NCBI GenBank assembly: GCA_022071945.1
Contig: JAJVIN010000015.1
Location: forward strand, 144,251 to 208,250
Reading direction: 5' to 3'
Length of the DNA: 64,000 nt
Origin: Thermoanaerobaculia bacterium
GTDB taxonomy: Bacteria; Acidobacteriota; Thermoanaerobaculia; UBA5066
This document shows, one piece after another, positions 33,697-42,967 of this stretch. Each line of letters starts with the position of its first letter. Within the stretch, counting starts at the first letter, position 1. A program made the position numbers and the translations under genes. Below the pieces are notes generated by a model. The model saw only the letters and a program-made list of their open reading frames with translations, searched no databases and was not told where the DNA came from.

Positions 33697-34680
33697 ATGG
33701 ACGAACCGAGTGTTTTCCCCGATCCCGTTCTGAAGGAACGATCTCTCGTCAAGGCGTCGTTCGTGATCTCGGTGCGCGCCGTGAAGAACAAGCTCTTCCT
33801 CGGCGAGTCGGGAGCTCCCAGCTACCTTCTCGTCCCGCAGGGAGAGGTTCCCGCGCCGGCACACGCCATCGATCCGGAGAGCTGGTGGGCCCTCGTGATG
33901 GCGGCCGCCGGCTCCGGACTGGTTCTGCTCGTTCACGGGTACGCCGGGAGCTCGGAGCGCGTCATCCAGCGTCACCGGAAGCTGGAGGCCGGCCTTACGA
34001 AATTCGATCACCGCGGACTCGTCGTCTCCTTCGACTGGCCATGTGACGAGACATCATTGAGCTTTTTCGAGGACCGGCACCGGGCCAAGCACGCGGCTCT
34101 CTCCCTCGTCTCCTCGAGCCTCCTGCCGCTTCTGTTGCGCCTGACTCCGGGAGGCGAGATTCCCATCCACGTCGTGGCGCATTCGGCGGGTGCCTACGTC
34201 GTCAGGGAGGCCTTCGACGACGCCGACGACCACCGGGAGCTTCGCCGCCTGAACTGGCTGATTTCTCAGATGATCTTCGTGGCGGCCGACGTGTCGCGCG
34301 ACTCGCTGACAGAGGGGAACCCGACGAGCGCCTCCCTCTGCCGCCACTCGGTGAGGCTGACCAACTACTACAACGCCATCGACACGGCCCTCGACGTCAC
34401 CCGGACAAACCGTGTTGGAGCCGCGCCGCGCGCCGGCCGGGTGGGCCTGCCCCGGAAGGTTCACGAGCACCTGGTCGACGTCGACTGCACCGCGCGCTTC
34501 GGAGGTTCCGACATCTCCGGGAGCGACATCACCCAGGCACATTCCTTTTACTTCTCCGACGAAGTCTGGACGAAAGACTTGGTGCTGACCCTGTCGGGCA
34601 TCATCCCGCCGAACCTGATGCCAACCCGGACCGCCGCCGGCGAACAGTGGGCGCTCCGCTCGGCCCTCAAGACAGGCTGA
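33697..34680 (+). CDS. DUF900-type alpha/beta hydrolase
   Basis: A 327-residue alpha/beta-hydrolase. L-V-L-L-V-H-G-Y-A-G-S is the oxyanion turn, and V-V-A-H-S-A-G-A-Y gives the nucleophile Ser; a D-V-S-R-D and late S-x-x-H-S-F region may hold the acid and base. The overall pattern matches the DUF900 group of hydrolases annotated as esterase/lipase-like. No signal peptide. The ATG at 33697 is preferred; the frame is open from 33655. It diverges from the cyclase-like gene across about 250 bp in which I see no other gene. Substrate unknown. Confidence 0.75.
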   Translation: MDEPSVFPDPVLKERSLVKASFVISVRAVKNKLFLGESGAPSYLLVPQGEVPAPAHAIDPESWWALVMAAAGSGLVLLVHGYAGSSERVIQRHRKLEAGLTKFDHRGLVVSFDWPCDETSLSFFEDRHRAKHAALSLVSSSLLPLLLRLTPGGEIPIHVVAHSAGAYVVREAFDDADDHRELRRLNWLISQMIFVAADVSRDSLTEGNPTSASLCRHSVRLTNYYNAIDTALDVTRTNRVGAAPRAGRVGLPRKVHEHLVDVDCTARFGGSDISGSDITQAHSFYFSDEVWTKDLVLTLSGIIPPNLMPTRTAAGEQWALRSALKTG

Positions 34681-34793
34681 TGGTCTCCCGCCTTCGACGC
34701 CTTCTTTCGGCGTCCGGCGCTTGTCGCCCTCGTGCCCCCATCCCGCGCTCTTCGGCGTAAGCTGTAGACGAATCGAGCCGCAGGAGGAAGACC

Positions 34794-36296
34794 ACGTCCG
34801 AATCGCTCTCTCCCGATCAGAACGGCGGACCCCAATCGAGGACGGGCGCCTCGTGGGATGTCGAGGATTTCCGGCGCCGGGGTGAATCCGTCCTTCGACT
34901 TCTCGCCGAGTTCGTGGAGATCAGCCGGCAGGGGACCACGAGTGTCGTCCGCCTCGAAGACGTGGAGACCTTCCTTCGCCGGGTCGATCCTGGGTCCTTC
35001 TTCTCCGCGGGCGTGGGGAACGACGGACGGTTCGAGTGCCTCGTCCGGCAGTTCCTCGCCTCTTCCACCCGGCTCCACCACCCGGGCTACATGGCCCACC
35101 AGGTCGCCCTTCCGAACTACGGATCGGCCCTGGCCGACCTGATCTCGGGCGTCCTCAACAACGGCATGTCCGTGTACGAGATGGGCCCGGCCGCAGGGGC
35201 CATCGAGGTCGCCGTCATCGACTGGATGCTCGACAAGATCGGCTGGCCGCCAACGGGCCGAAACCGCGATCAAGAGCCCGCTGCCGGCCGTACGCCGGGA
35301 GGGGGTGTTCTCACACACGGCGGAACGCTCGCCAATCTCACCGCGCTCCTGGCCGCGCGCGCCGCTTCCGCACCCGAGGCCTGGGCGGGAGGAACTCCTC
35401 GCGATCTCGTGTTGCTGGCCTCCCCGGTCGCCCACTACTCGATCTTCCGGGCCGCGGCGATCCTGGGTCTGGGCACGGGCGCGATCCTCCCGATCCCCTC
35501 TGACCGGTTCGGCCGGATCCTTCCCGCCGGGCTCGCCGCTCTCGTCCAGAGAGCCCGTTCCGAGGGCTGCCGGGTCATGGCGGTTTGCGTCAACGCGTGC
35601 GCGACAGCAACGGGTCTGTTCGACCCTCTCCAGGCCGCGGGCGAGTTCTGCCGCGAGTCCGGGATCTGGCTGCACGTGGACGGGGCGCACGGCGCCTCCG
35701 CGCTGCTCCACCCCGCCCTCCGGCAGCGGCTCAGCGGGATCGAGCTCGCCGATTCCGTGGTGTGGGATACGCACAAGCTCCTGGGAACTTCTGCGCTGGC
35801 CACCGGAGTTCTGGTGCGAGACGGATCCACGCTCGGACGGACCTTCCAGCAAGAAGCGGCCTATGTCACCGAGGGGCAGCGGGACACGGGCGTCGACTTC
35901 ATCGAGAGCCAGTTCGAGTGCACGAAGGCTCCTCTCGGGCTGAAACTCTTCCTCACACTCGCGGTCACGGGCGAGACGGGACTCGCCGCCAACATCGAGA
36001 CCCTCTTCTCCCTGACCCGGCGGGTTCACGGTCAGATCGCCTCGCGAAACGGCTTCGAGGTGCTGTGTGAGCCGGAATCCAACATCCTCTGCTTCCGCCT
36101 CCGCTCCGGCGACGACGCCTTGCAGACGCGCATTCGCAAGGACCTGATGCGCCGGGGGGAATTCCTCCTCAGCCAGGCCGACGTCGATGGCCAAAGGTGG
36201 CTGAGACTCACCCTGATGAACCCGCTGACGGACGAGACCACGATCGAGAGGCTCCTCGACGCGATCGAGGCGCTCGCCAGCGGGTCGCAGGGCTGA
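34794..36296 (+). CDS. PLP-dependent group II decarboxylase, apparently ACG-initiated
   Basis: About 500 residues. The PLP lysine is Lys328 in W-D-T-H-K-L-L, with Asp296 in H-V-D-G-A-H-G binding the pyridine nitrogen. The nearest families are L-2,4-diaminobutyrate, aspartate/glutamate and aromatic amino acid decarboxylases; the substrate is not clear. The first in-frame GTG is at 34914, but 40 codons upstream of it also read as family N-terminus (V-E-D-F-R-R-R-G-E-S-V-L-R-L-L-A), with no stop back to 34758. No ATG, GTG or TTG lies there. AGGAGG at 34782-34787 is followed, six bases later, by ACG at 34794, which I take as the start. A base error or recent mutation of ATG/GTG is the alternative. 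Confidence 0.83.
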   Translation, partial: TSESLSPDQNGGPQSRTGASWDVEDFRRRGESVLRLLAEFVEISRQGTTSVVRLEDVETFLRRVDPGSFFSAGVGNDGRFECLVRQFLASSTRLHHPGYMAHQVALPNYGSALADLISGVLNNGMSVYEMGPAAGAIEVAVIDWMLDKIGWPPTGRNRDQEPAAGRTPGGGVLTHGGTLANLTALLAARAASAPEAWAGGTPRDLVLLASPVAHYSIFRAAAILGLGTGAILPIPSDRFGRILPAGLAALVQRARSEGCRVMAVCVNACATATGLFDPLQAAGEFCRESGIWLHVDGAHGASALLHPALRQRLSGIELADSVVWDTHKLLGTSALATGVLVRDGSTLGRTFQQEAAYVTEGQRDTGVDFIESQFECTKAPLGLKLFLTLAVTGETGLAANIETLFSLTRRVHGQIASRNGFEVLCEPESNILCFRLRSGDDALQTRIRKDLMRRGEFLLSQADVDGQRWLRLTLMNPLTDETTIERLLDAIEALASGSQG

Positions 36297-36336
36297 AGGA
36301 GCAGACCGCCAGAGCGGCCAGCACGAGCAAGTCCGC

Positions 36337-36843
36337 CTACTGGGTCTTGTTCTTGGCGGCACGCTCCTTGAGGATCTGCTGCTTCTTCGCCTCCAGCTCT
36401 TCCTTCGTCATGCTCTTCTTGATCTCGGCGTCTCCAGTCGGCTTGATGCCAGAAGGACAGTCGACGGGCTTGTTGTTGCTGGGCGTTCCGAACTTCCACT
36501 TCGACGCTCCCGACTCGAACCGGAAGGTCGTGGTTCCGCAGTAGCACTTCGGGCCGTAGTTGTGGCAGATCTCGCCATCCTGGAAGAGGGTGCCGCTCTG
36601 CACCTTGAACTTCGCGTCGTGAGACGTCGTCGTGCCATCCGTGTGCGTCACGTTCAGCTTCCCCTGTTCGGTCGACGTCGTGCTCCCTTCCCGGACATCG
36701 CTCGTGGCCTTCACGTTCCAGATCTTGATGTCCGGGCGCGCCACGCTGATGTTGGCTTCCTTCAGGGGCGGGGCCCCGAGCATCACTTGCGAAAAACCGC
36801 TGACGGCCACGACGACCAGGCCAACACGACGAAGTCGCACCAT
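36337..36843 (-). CDS. Secreted cysteine-containing protein of unknown function
   Basis: A 168-residue protein with a signal peptide (M-V-R-L-R-R-V-G-L-V-V-V...G-A-P-P). The start at 36843 has a GGAGGGG stretch just upstream. The mature part has a cluster C-H-N-Y-G-P-K-C-Y-C followed by one more Cys near residue 130, and ends in a charged Lys/Glu-rich helix. I recognise no family. It converges with the decarboxylase gene, 40 bp away. Confidence 0.7.
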   Translation of the reverse strand: MVRLRRVGLVVVAVSGFSQVMLGAPPLKEANISVARPDIKIWNVKATSDVREGSTTSTEQGKLNVTHTDGTTTSHDAKFKVQSGTLFQDGEICHNYGPKCYCGTTTFRFESGASKWKFGTPSNNKPVDCPSGIKPTGDAEIKKSMTKEELEAKKQQILKERAAKNKTQ

Positions 36844-36977
36844 GAATTCCCCCTCCGATTGTTTTCGCAAGAGGATAAGAGCGCTTGCGAGAACGGGCAA
36901 GCGCCGTTGACGGACGAACCTCGGTTCTCCTCCTCGCCCGCCAGGGGATCCGCCCGCGCGTTACCGCATTGTGGCTC

Positions 36978-39278
36978 TCAGCCGAAGAACCTCCTGGCGG
37001 TCTCGATCCAGGTCCCGCCCGCCCGGGGGCTCGTCTGCTTCGCCAGCCATTTCTCCGCCTTCTTCCCGAGCATCCGCCACTCGTTCTTCTCCCGGGCCGC
37101 GTAGAGCTCGAGATAGACGAGGGCGGCCGCCGTCGCGAGGGCACGAGCCGCCGCCTCAGGGTCGTCCTCATCCGCCACGACGGCCTTCATCTCGAGAAAG
37201 GCAACGCCGACCGCGGCCACGAATTCCGCGTCGAGGTCCCACGACCCGTCCGCCTTCTGCAGCCCGACGATTCGGTCGAGCACGCGGACGTCGTCGCCGG
37301 GCAGCGATTCCTCCAGGGTCGATTCCTCGCCAAGGCTCGGAAGGGGTGCTTCCTCTCCCTCGAAGGTGCAGAACTCGGGTTCGGGTTCGGCATCCGCCAA
37401 GTCGAAGTCCTCGCACGCCGCAATTTCCATCGGCGGCTCGGCCTCGGGCACGCCGCGCGCGCCCCCCCATCCGGTGGTGAGGGCGACCGGGATTCGCCGC
37501 AGTTGCATCTCGCCCGTGACCGGGTCCGCGCGGCGCTCGACGGCCACGAAGGATGTCTCCTTACTCGTCACGCCGTACTTCTTCGACAGACGGATGATCT
37601 CGTCCTTCACCCTGGCCTCGAGCTCCTCGGAGGCCCCTTCCCGGGCCTGAAGGGAGCCGCGCCGGTCGTGGAGGGCGCTCGACCCTTCCTCGAGATCGCG
37701 TATCAGCCTCCTCGCCGCCAGGATCGAAACGAGGTTGCCCTCGATCCGAGGGGCGTTCACGATCTCGACCGGCAGCTCGAACCTCCCGGAAGGTCTCCGT
37801 CCCCGCAGGGTCACCCGCTCGGGCCGTTGACCCGTCACGAGCCCCAGGATCGCCAGCAGCTCGCCCGAGAAGACCGGCGGAACCCTGTGAGGCGCCTGCC
37901 GGACAGCCGCGCCGGACCAGTCGACCGAGACCTCCGTGCAGGCAGGTGTCAGCGCCCGCTCGAGTTGACGCAGGACCTTTTCCTCGATCCTCTCCCCGGG
38001 CGCGATGAACTCGGCTTCCCCGTTGCCCGCGCGCGCCATCCCCTTCACGAGGTGGTGGCTGGCGCCCGATCCGATGCCGAACGTGAAGACGCGCGTGGAA
38101 GACGCGTGCCTCCTGACCGTCCGGATCACCTCCTCGGTGTTGGAGACCTCCCCGTCCGTCAGGACGAACAGCTGTCGAGGCCGCCCCGGGCGCGGAGGCG
38201 CCTGAAAAACGGCCTCGAGCGCCGGCAGGATCTCCGTGCCCCCCATGTCGGCGTCGAGAAATTTGACGTGGCCGCTCGCCTCCTGCAGGGTCAGCTCACC
38301 GTACGGGCGGCTCTCCGGGAAGAGCATTTCGAAGGTGTCGCCGAATCCGGCAACGTTGAAGTCGATTCCATCCCGAAGACTCCGCAGGCAGAGCTGGAGC
38401 GCATTACGCGCCTCCGCGATCGAGATCCCCGCCATCGAACCCGACCTGTCGACGAGGAAGATCAACTCGGCCGGAGCCTCCTCGGCCTCGCTCTCGTGAA
38501 AGCTGGGCCGGAACGTCAAGAACACGGCGCTCTCGCCGTCCGGACCCTCTTCCACGACCACCTGCGGTCCGTCCGGCTCGGATCGTTTCACCAGGAGGAC
38601 GAAGTCGCGGTCGAGGGCCACGTCGCGCTGAGCCAGGCGCACTGTCGCCCGCGGTCCCTCGATCTCCAAGGAAACCGGGTGGGTCGGGGAGGAGACCCCC
38701 CGCAAGAGGCCACTCATCTCGAGACCCACCTCGAGCTCCAGGCCGTAGGGCACCCGCCAGGCAACGGGCGGATTCACGGCCGCCGCCGCCCGCACCTGGG
38801 CCGGGTCACCGTCTGGCACGTACCGCGGCGAGACCGTCGTGGGGAGCGTGTAGCGGATCTCGGCTCCTTCATGCGCGAGCTCGGCCACGGTCGTGATCCT
38901 CACGAGGACCTCTGCCCCGGGCAGAAGGTTGCCGACGCTGGCCGTGAAGACGTCGGGCTTTTCCTGATCGAGGAGGAACGCGCCGTGCCCCTCTGCGATG
39001 GCGTCGTCGTAGATCTTGAAGGCCGCTTCGCGCTCGTGAATCTCACCGGTGACGACGACTCCGCCAACAACGGCCTCGAAACCACAGACGGCGGCGCCCT
39101 CGTCGAGGGGAAAGACATAGACCGCCTCGACGGGCTGGGCCTCTGTATTGCGGTAGCGCTGAGTGATGACCTGGCGGACGGCGAGATCCCTGATCTTCGC
39201 CTCGACCCTCACGCCTTCCAGGGGGACGGGGCCCCTGGACGTGACGAGGCCACACAAGGGGGCAAGTTCGATATCCAT
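36978..39278 (-). CDS. VIT and von Willebrand factor A domain protein
   Basis: A 766-residue protein. An N-terminal VIT domain (about 10-140; V-I-T-Q-R-Y-R-N...V-E-A-V-Y-V-F-P-L) is followed by a VWA domain (about 285-450) with the MIDAS motif D-R-S-G-S-M, the Thr in G-G-T-E-I and the Asp in T-D-G-E, then a tail of about 300 residues. A late segment (I-V-G-L-Q-K-A-D-G-S-W-D) is typical of bacterial inter-alpha-trypsin-like proteins. The start at 39278 has AGAGG ahead of it; there is no signal peptide, so it is probably cytoplasmic. Role unknown, likely metal-dependent protein binding. Confidence 0.9.
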   Translation of the reverse strand: MDIELAPLCGLVTSRGPVPLEGVRVEAKIRDLAVRQVITQRYRNTEAQPVEAVYVFPLDEGAAVCGFEAVVGGVVVTGEIHEREAAFKIYDDAIAEGHGAFLLDQEKPDVFTASVGNLLPGAEVLVRITTVAELAHEGAEIRYTLPTTVSPRYVPDGDPAQVRAAAAVNPPVAWRVPYGLELEVGLEMSGLLRGVSSPTHPVSLEIEGPRATVRLAQRDVALDRDFVLLVKRSEPDGPQVVVEEGPDGESAVFLTFRPSFHESEAEEAPAELIFLVDRSGSMAGISIAEARNALQLCLRSLRDGIDFNVAGFGDTFEMLFPESRPYGELTLQEASGHVKFLDADMGGTEILPALEAVFQAPPRPGRPRQLFVLTDGEVSNTEEVIRTVRRHASSTRVFTFGIGSGASHHLVKGMARAGNGEAEFIAPGERIEEKVLRQLERALTPACTEVSVDWSGAAVRQAPHRVPPVFSGELLAILGLVTGQRPERVTLRGRRPSGRFELPVEIVNAPRIEGNLVSILAARRLIRDLEEGSSALHDRRGSLQAREGASEELEARVKDEIIRLSKKYGVTSKETSFVAVERRADPVTGEMQLRRIPVALTTGWGGARGVPEAEPPMEIAACEDFDLADAEPEPEFCTFEGEEAPLPSLGEESTLEESLPGDDVRVLDRIVGLQKADGSWDLDAEFVAAVGVAFLEMKAVVADEDDPEAAARALATAAALVYLELYAAREKNEWRMLGKKAEKWLAKQTSPRAGGTWIETARRFFG

Positions 39279-39415
39279 GTCTTTCCTCTCCAAGGGGGTC
39301 GAGGAGATTCTCTCTCCGTCAGGCCACTCGCGCTGCGTTATCGTGTCCGCCGGCCTCGCGGCGCCAACCTTGTCGTCTGCACCTCGAGAATCTAGAGAGA
39401 AAGGGAAACGGACAC

Positions 39416-39808
39416 ATGCACAAGACACGGCCCATCCTCGGCCTCGTTGCGGGAGTGATGCTGATTCTGAGCGCGGCCGCCCACTCACTTCTCGGAGGCA
39501 AGGCGATGGGGGATCAGATGAAGGCCTTGAGCCTTCCCCCCGACCTCGTGCGCGGCCTTCTCGTCGGCTGGCACTTCGGAGGCGTCGCGATGCTGGCCTT
39601 CGGCGTCATCGTCCTCGCGCTCTTCCTCAGGCGCCTGAAGGGCGAGACCGTGCCCTCTTTTCCCGCCTGGGTGATCGGCGGTTGCTATCTGGCGTTTGGC
39701 CTCTTCGCTTTCGTGATCAGCTCGTTCAATCCCTTCTACTCGGTCTTCATCGTGCCCGCGATCCTCCTGCTCGTCGCCGCTCCGGCGACAGCCGTCACCC
39801 GCCCGTGA
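39416..39808 (+). CDS. Small four-helix membrane protein, unknown
   Basis: A 130-residue protein with four predicted membrane helices (about 7-25, 50-70, 83-101, 104-125) and short loops. A GAAAGGGAAA stretch precedes the ATG. I do not recognise a named family. It is flanked by divergent and convergent neighbours and appears to be a single-gene unit. Confidence 0.7.
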   Translation: MHKTRPILGLVAGVMLILSAAAHSLLGGKAMGDQMKALSLPPDLVRGLLVGWHFGGVAMLAFGVIVLALFLRRLKGETVPSFPAWVIGGCYLAFGLFAFVISSFNPFYSVFIVPAILLLVAAPATAVTRP

Positions 39809-39889
39809 GGGAAAGGGCGGTCCGGTAGAGGCCGGACTCAGCTTCGCAGCTGCTCCGGGGCCCCCGGTGAGCCCCCAAGGGAGCTCCCG

Positions 39890-40813
39890 TCATGAGCCCG
39901 TGAGCGACAGGACCGCCATGTGGACGCCGGAGACGACCTTCGCCATCCGGTCGTAGTCGAGTGTGCTGGGCAGATCTCCCTCCGTGTGGTAGTTGGGGTT
40001 CCTGAAGAACGCCGTGTCGGTGATCATCACGGCCGGAATCCCCTCCTGCCAGTAGCTCGCGTGATCGGAGAGGCCGACGCCCGGCAGGCTCGCCGGTGCG
40101 CTGAGGCTCTCCACTGTCAGCCCGTCGATGAGGGCCATCGACCGGCGAACGGTCTCGACGAGGGTCGGCTCCAGAGTCCGGCCGACGACCGCGATGAAGT
40201 TTCCCTTTCGCGGGTAGAGGAACGCCATTCCGGGCACCGGGTAATCCTGGCTCCCCTCGACGTCGGAGAAGTAGCCCAGCATCTCGAGGCCAATCATGGC
40301 CTTGACCGGAACTCGCCTGACGGCGAGATCTCTCGCGTGGAAGCGGCTCCCCATCTCCTCCGTGCCGAAGTGCGGCGGCTCCTCGAGCGTGTAGGCCACG
40401 AGCTCGACCGGCAGGGCGAGCCTCTCTCTCGACAGGAGCATGGCGAGTTCGAGGAGACCGGCGACGCCGCTGGCGTTGTCGTCCGCGCCAGGCAGTCCGC
40501 CGCAGCTGTCGTAGTGAGCCCCGACGACGACGAGCGGCCCCTCGCTCTCACCGAACCGGCAGCCGATGTTGCGGACCGTCTGTCCGCGCACCTCGAAGGG
40601 CTGATCGAAGACTCGTCCCCGGGATCGTTCGAGCTCCGACTTGATGTAGCGCGCGGCGCCGTCGAGTCCCGACGGATTCCGGAGGTCCCGTGGACCGAGC
40701 CGAAGAGCCAGCTTCTCGACGTGCCGTCCGAGGCTCGCGGGGTCGACGGGCCGGACCCGCGAGGCCGGGCTCTTCTGGAACAGGAGTTTGAGCAGATCCC
40801 AGAGCAGCGCCAT
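39890..40813 (-). CDS. M28-family zinc aminopeptidase
   Basis: A 307-residue M28 peptidase. Metal and catalytic pieces are in order: A-H-Y-D-S (His and Asp region), G-A-D-D-N-A-S-G (bridging Asp), L-E-E-P-P (catalytic Glu and ligand Glu), a later Glu in G-L-E-M-L-G-Y, and S-D-H-A-S-Y / Y-H-T for the last His. There is a short hydrophobic N-terminus (A-L-L-W-D-L-L-K-L-L-F) but no clear cleavable signal peptide. It diverges from the carbamoyltransferase gene. Confidence 0.88.
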   Translation of the reverse strand: MALLWDLLKLLFQKSPASRVRPVDPASLGRHVEKLALRLGPRDLRNPSGLDGAARYIKSELERSRGRVFDQPFEVRGQTVRNIGCRFGESEGPLVVVGAHYDSCGGLPGADDNASGVAGLLELAMLLSRERLALPVELVAYTLEEPPHFGTEEMGSRFHARDLAVRRVPVKAMIGLEMLGYFSDVEGSQDYPVPGMAFLYPRKGNFIAVVGRTLEPTLVETVRRSMALIDGLTVESLSAPASLPGVGLSDHASYWQEGIPAVMITDTAFFRNPNYHTEGDLPSTLDYDRMAKVVSGVHMAVLSLTGS

Positions 40814-40962
40814 CCTGGAGCTGATCTCACCACACGAGGCCCCTCTCCGGCGAAACCCCGGCTTCGGCCCCGGTTGATATCCTTCGCCTCCGGGGCCGTC
40901 GCGACACCCTCATCGGCCGCGTCCCTCGTGGACCGGTACGGACGGCCCGAAGAGGACGGCTC

Positions 40963-41964
40963 ATGCCCATCAATCTGCGTCACCGCCATTTCCTGACCAT
41001 CCACGAGTTCTCCCGCCAGGAACTCACGTACTTGCTCGACCTCTCCCGCGATCTGAAGCGCGCCAAGTACGCCCGGATGGAAGCGCCCAGTCTCACAGGC
41101 AGAAACATCGCCCTCATCTTCGAGAAGGACTCGACCCGGACCCGTTGCGCGTTCGAGGTCGCGGCCTTTGACCAGGGCGCCCGTGTCACGTACCTGGGGC
41201 CCTCCGGCTCTCAGATGGGAAAGAAGGAATCGATCAAGGACACCGCGCGCGTTCTCGGTCGGATGTACGACGCCATCGAGTACCGCGGCTACGGCCAGTC
41301 GATCGTCGACGAGCTCGCGAAGTGGTCCGGCGTTCCGGTCTACAACGGGCTCACGGACGAGTACCACCCGACGCAGGTCATGGCCGACTTCCTCACGATG
41401 CGGGAGCACTCGGACAAGCCCCTTTCGAAGATCTCCTACTGCTATGTCGGAGACGCCCGCAACAACATGGGGAACACCCTCATGCTCGGCGGCGCCGTCA
41501 TGGGCATGGATGTGAGACTCGGCGCCCCCAAGCACCTCTGGCCGAAGGACGAGCTCATCGAGCTCGCCCAGAACCTGGCGAAGGTCTCGGGCGCCCGCGT
41601 GACCCTCACCGAGGACCCGAAGGAAGCCGCGCGCGGGGTCGACTTCGTCCACACCGACGTCTGGGTCTCGATGGGCGAGCCCGACTCGGTCTGGGCCGAG
41701 CGGATTCGCCTCCTGAAGCCCTACCAGGTCAACGCCGAGCTCATGGCGTCGAGCGGCAATCCGAACGTCAAGTTCATGCACTGCCTGCCTTCCTTCCACA
41801 ACCGCGAGACCAAGATCGGAGAAGACATCTTCCAGAAGTTCGGCCTCCCTTCCATGGAGGTGACCGAGGACGTCTTCGAATCCCCGGCCTCGATCGTGTT
41901 CGATCAGGCGGAGAACCGTGTTCACACCATCAAGGCCATCATGGTGGCCACGCTCGGGAGCTGA
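40963..41964 (+). CDS. argF/arcB: Ornithine carbamoyltransferase
   Basis: A 333-residue OTCase. The carbamoyl-phosphate site S-T-R-T-R is at 57-61, the ornithine-side motifs D-x-W-V-S-M-G-E and H-C-L-P are present, and the C-terminal R-V-H-T-I-K-A matches the family. It interconverts ornithine plus carbamoyl phosphate and citrulline. Carbamate kinase follows 7 bp later, which points to the catabolic direction (citrulline to ATP), yet no arginine deiminase is nearby. ATG start at 40963, near the divergent M28 gene. Confidence 0.93.
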   Translation: MPINLRHRHFLTIHEFSRQELTYLLDLSRDLKRAKYARMEAPSLTGRNIALIFEKDSTRTRCAFEVAAFDQGARVTYLGPSGSQMGKKESIKDTARVLGRMYDAIEYRGYGQSIVDELAKWSGVPVYNGLTDEYHPTQVMADFLTMREHSDKPLSKISYCYVGDARNNMGNTLMLGGAVMGMDVRLGAPKHLWPKDELIELAQNLAKVSGARVTLTEDPKEAARGVDFVHTDVWVSMGEPDSVWAERIRLLKPYQVNAELMASSGNPNVKFMHCLPSFHNRETKIGEDIFQKFGLPSMEVTEDVFESPASIVFDQAENRVHTIKAIMVATLGS

Positions 41965-41971
41965 GGGGAAG

Positions 41972-42913
41972 ATGCGCGTCGTCATCGCCCTGGGGGGCAA
42001 CGCTCTCCTCAGGCGGGGAGAACCGATGACGGCCAGGGCCCAGCGGGAGAACGTCCGCAAGGCAGCCGAGGCCATGGCTCCCATCGGCCGTGAGCACCAG
42101 CTCGTCATCTCGCACGGCAACGGACCGCAGGTTGGTCTTCTGGCGCTGCAGGCCGCCAGCTACGGGGACGTCGAGCCTTATCCGCTCGACGTCCTCGGAG
42201 CCCAGACCGAGGGCATGATCGGCTACATGATCGAGCAGGAGCTCGGGAACATCCTGCCGTTCGAGGTTCCCTTCGCCACGATGCTCTCGATGACCGAGGT
42301 CGACCGGGACGACCCGGCCTTTTCGAACCCCACCAAGTTCATCGGCCCCGTCTACTCCGAGGAAGAAGCAACGAAGCTGGCCGCCGCGCGCGGCTGGACG
42401 GTGAAGCGCGACGGGGACAAGTTCCGCCGCGTCGTCGCTTCCCCGAAGCCGAAGAGGATCTTCCAGATCCGGCCCGTGAAGTGGCTCCTCGAGAAGGGGA
42501 CGATCGTCATCTGCACGGGAGGAGGCGGCATCCCGACGATGTACGACGGGAACGGGAAGCTCCGCGGAATCGAGGCCGTCATCGACAAGGACCTCGCCAG
42601 CTCGCTTCTGGCCCGCGAGCTTGCGGCCGACTTCTTCATCATGGCCACTGACGCCGAGGCCGTCTACATCAACTACGGCACCCCGGTCCAGCGGGCCATC
42701 AAGCGTTCGAACCCGGCCGAGCTTCGGAAGTTCGACTTCCCGGCCGGCTCGATGGGCCCAAAGGTGGAGGCAGCCTGTGAGTTCGCCGAGTTGACGGGCA
42801 AGTCCGCCGCGATCGGGGCTCTCACCGACCTCGAGAGGATCCTCCGAGGAGAGGCCGGCACGACCGTCACATCCTCGGCGGACGCCCTCGAGTACTGGCC
42901 CCCGCGACCCTGA
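41972..42913 (+). CDS. arcC: Carbamate kinase
   Basis: A 313-residue carbamate kinase: carbamoyl phosphate plus ADP to ATP, CO2 and ammonia. It opens with the family signature [10 protein letters not shown] and carries H-G-N-G-P-Q-V, the G-G-G-G-I-P loop, V-I-D-K-D-L-A-S and M-G-P-K-V-E-A-A. The start at 41972 follows a GAGGGGA ribosome site 7 bp after the OTCase stop, so the two are cotranscribed. Confidence 0.95.
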   Translation: MRVVIALGGNALLRRGEPMTARAQRENVRKAAEAMAPIGREHQLVISHGNGPQVGLLALQAASYGDVEPYPLDVLGAQTEGMIGYMIEQELGNILPFEVPFATMLSMTEVDRDDPAFSNPTKFIGPVYSEEEATKLAAARGWTVKRDGDKFRRVVASPKPKRIFQIRPVKWLLEKGTIVICTGGGGIPTMYDGNGKLRGIEAVIDKDLASSLLARELAADFFIMATDAEAVYINYGTPVQRAIKRSNPAELRKFDFPAGSMGPKVEAACEFAELTGKSAAIGALTDLERILRGEAGTTVTSSADALEYWPPRP

Positions 42914-42923
42914 TGACGGACCC

Positions 42924-42961
42924 CCCGAAGGGTCGGGCGGCAAACCGCCGGACCCTTCGGG
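42924..42961. terminator. Perfect hairpin between convergent genes
   Basis: CCCGAAGGGTC (42924-42934) pairs with GACCCTTCGGG (42951-42961), and inside it GGCGG pairs with CCGCC around a CAAA loop. It lies between the ends of arcC and the convergent RND-TolC gene. It lacks a T-tract, so it is likely a bidirectional transcript-end or protective hairpin, not a canonical intrinsic terminator. Confidence 0.65.
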
Positions 42962-42967
42962 CAGGCC

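Noticed and set aside
36885-39395. An 836-codon plus-strand frame opposite the VIT/VWA gene
   Set aside because: Arg- and Pro-rich composition without motifs; the minus-strand frame has VIT and MIDAS motifs.
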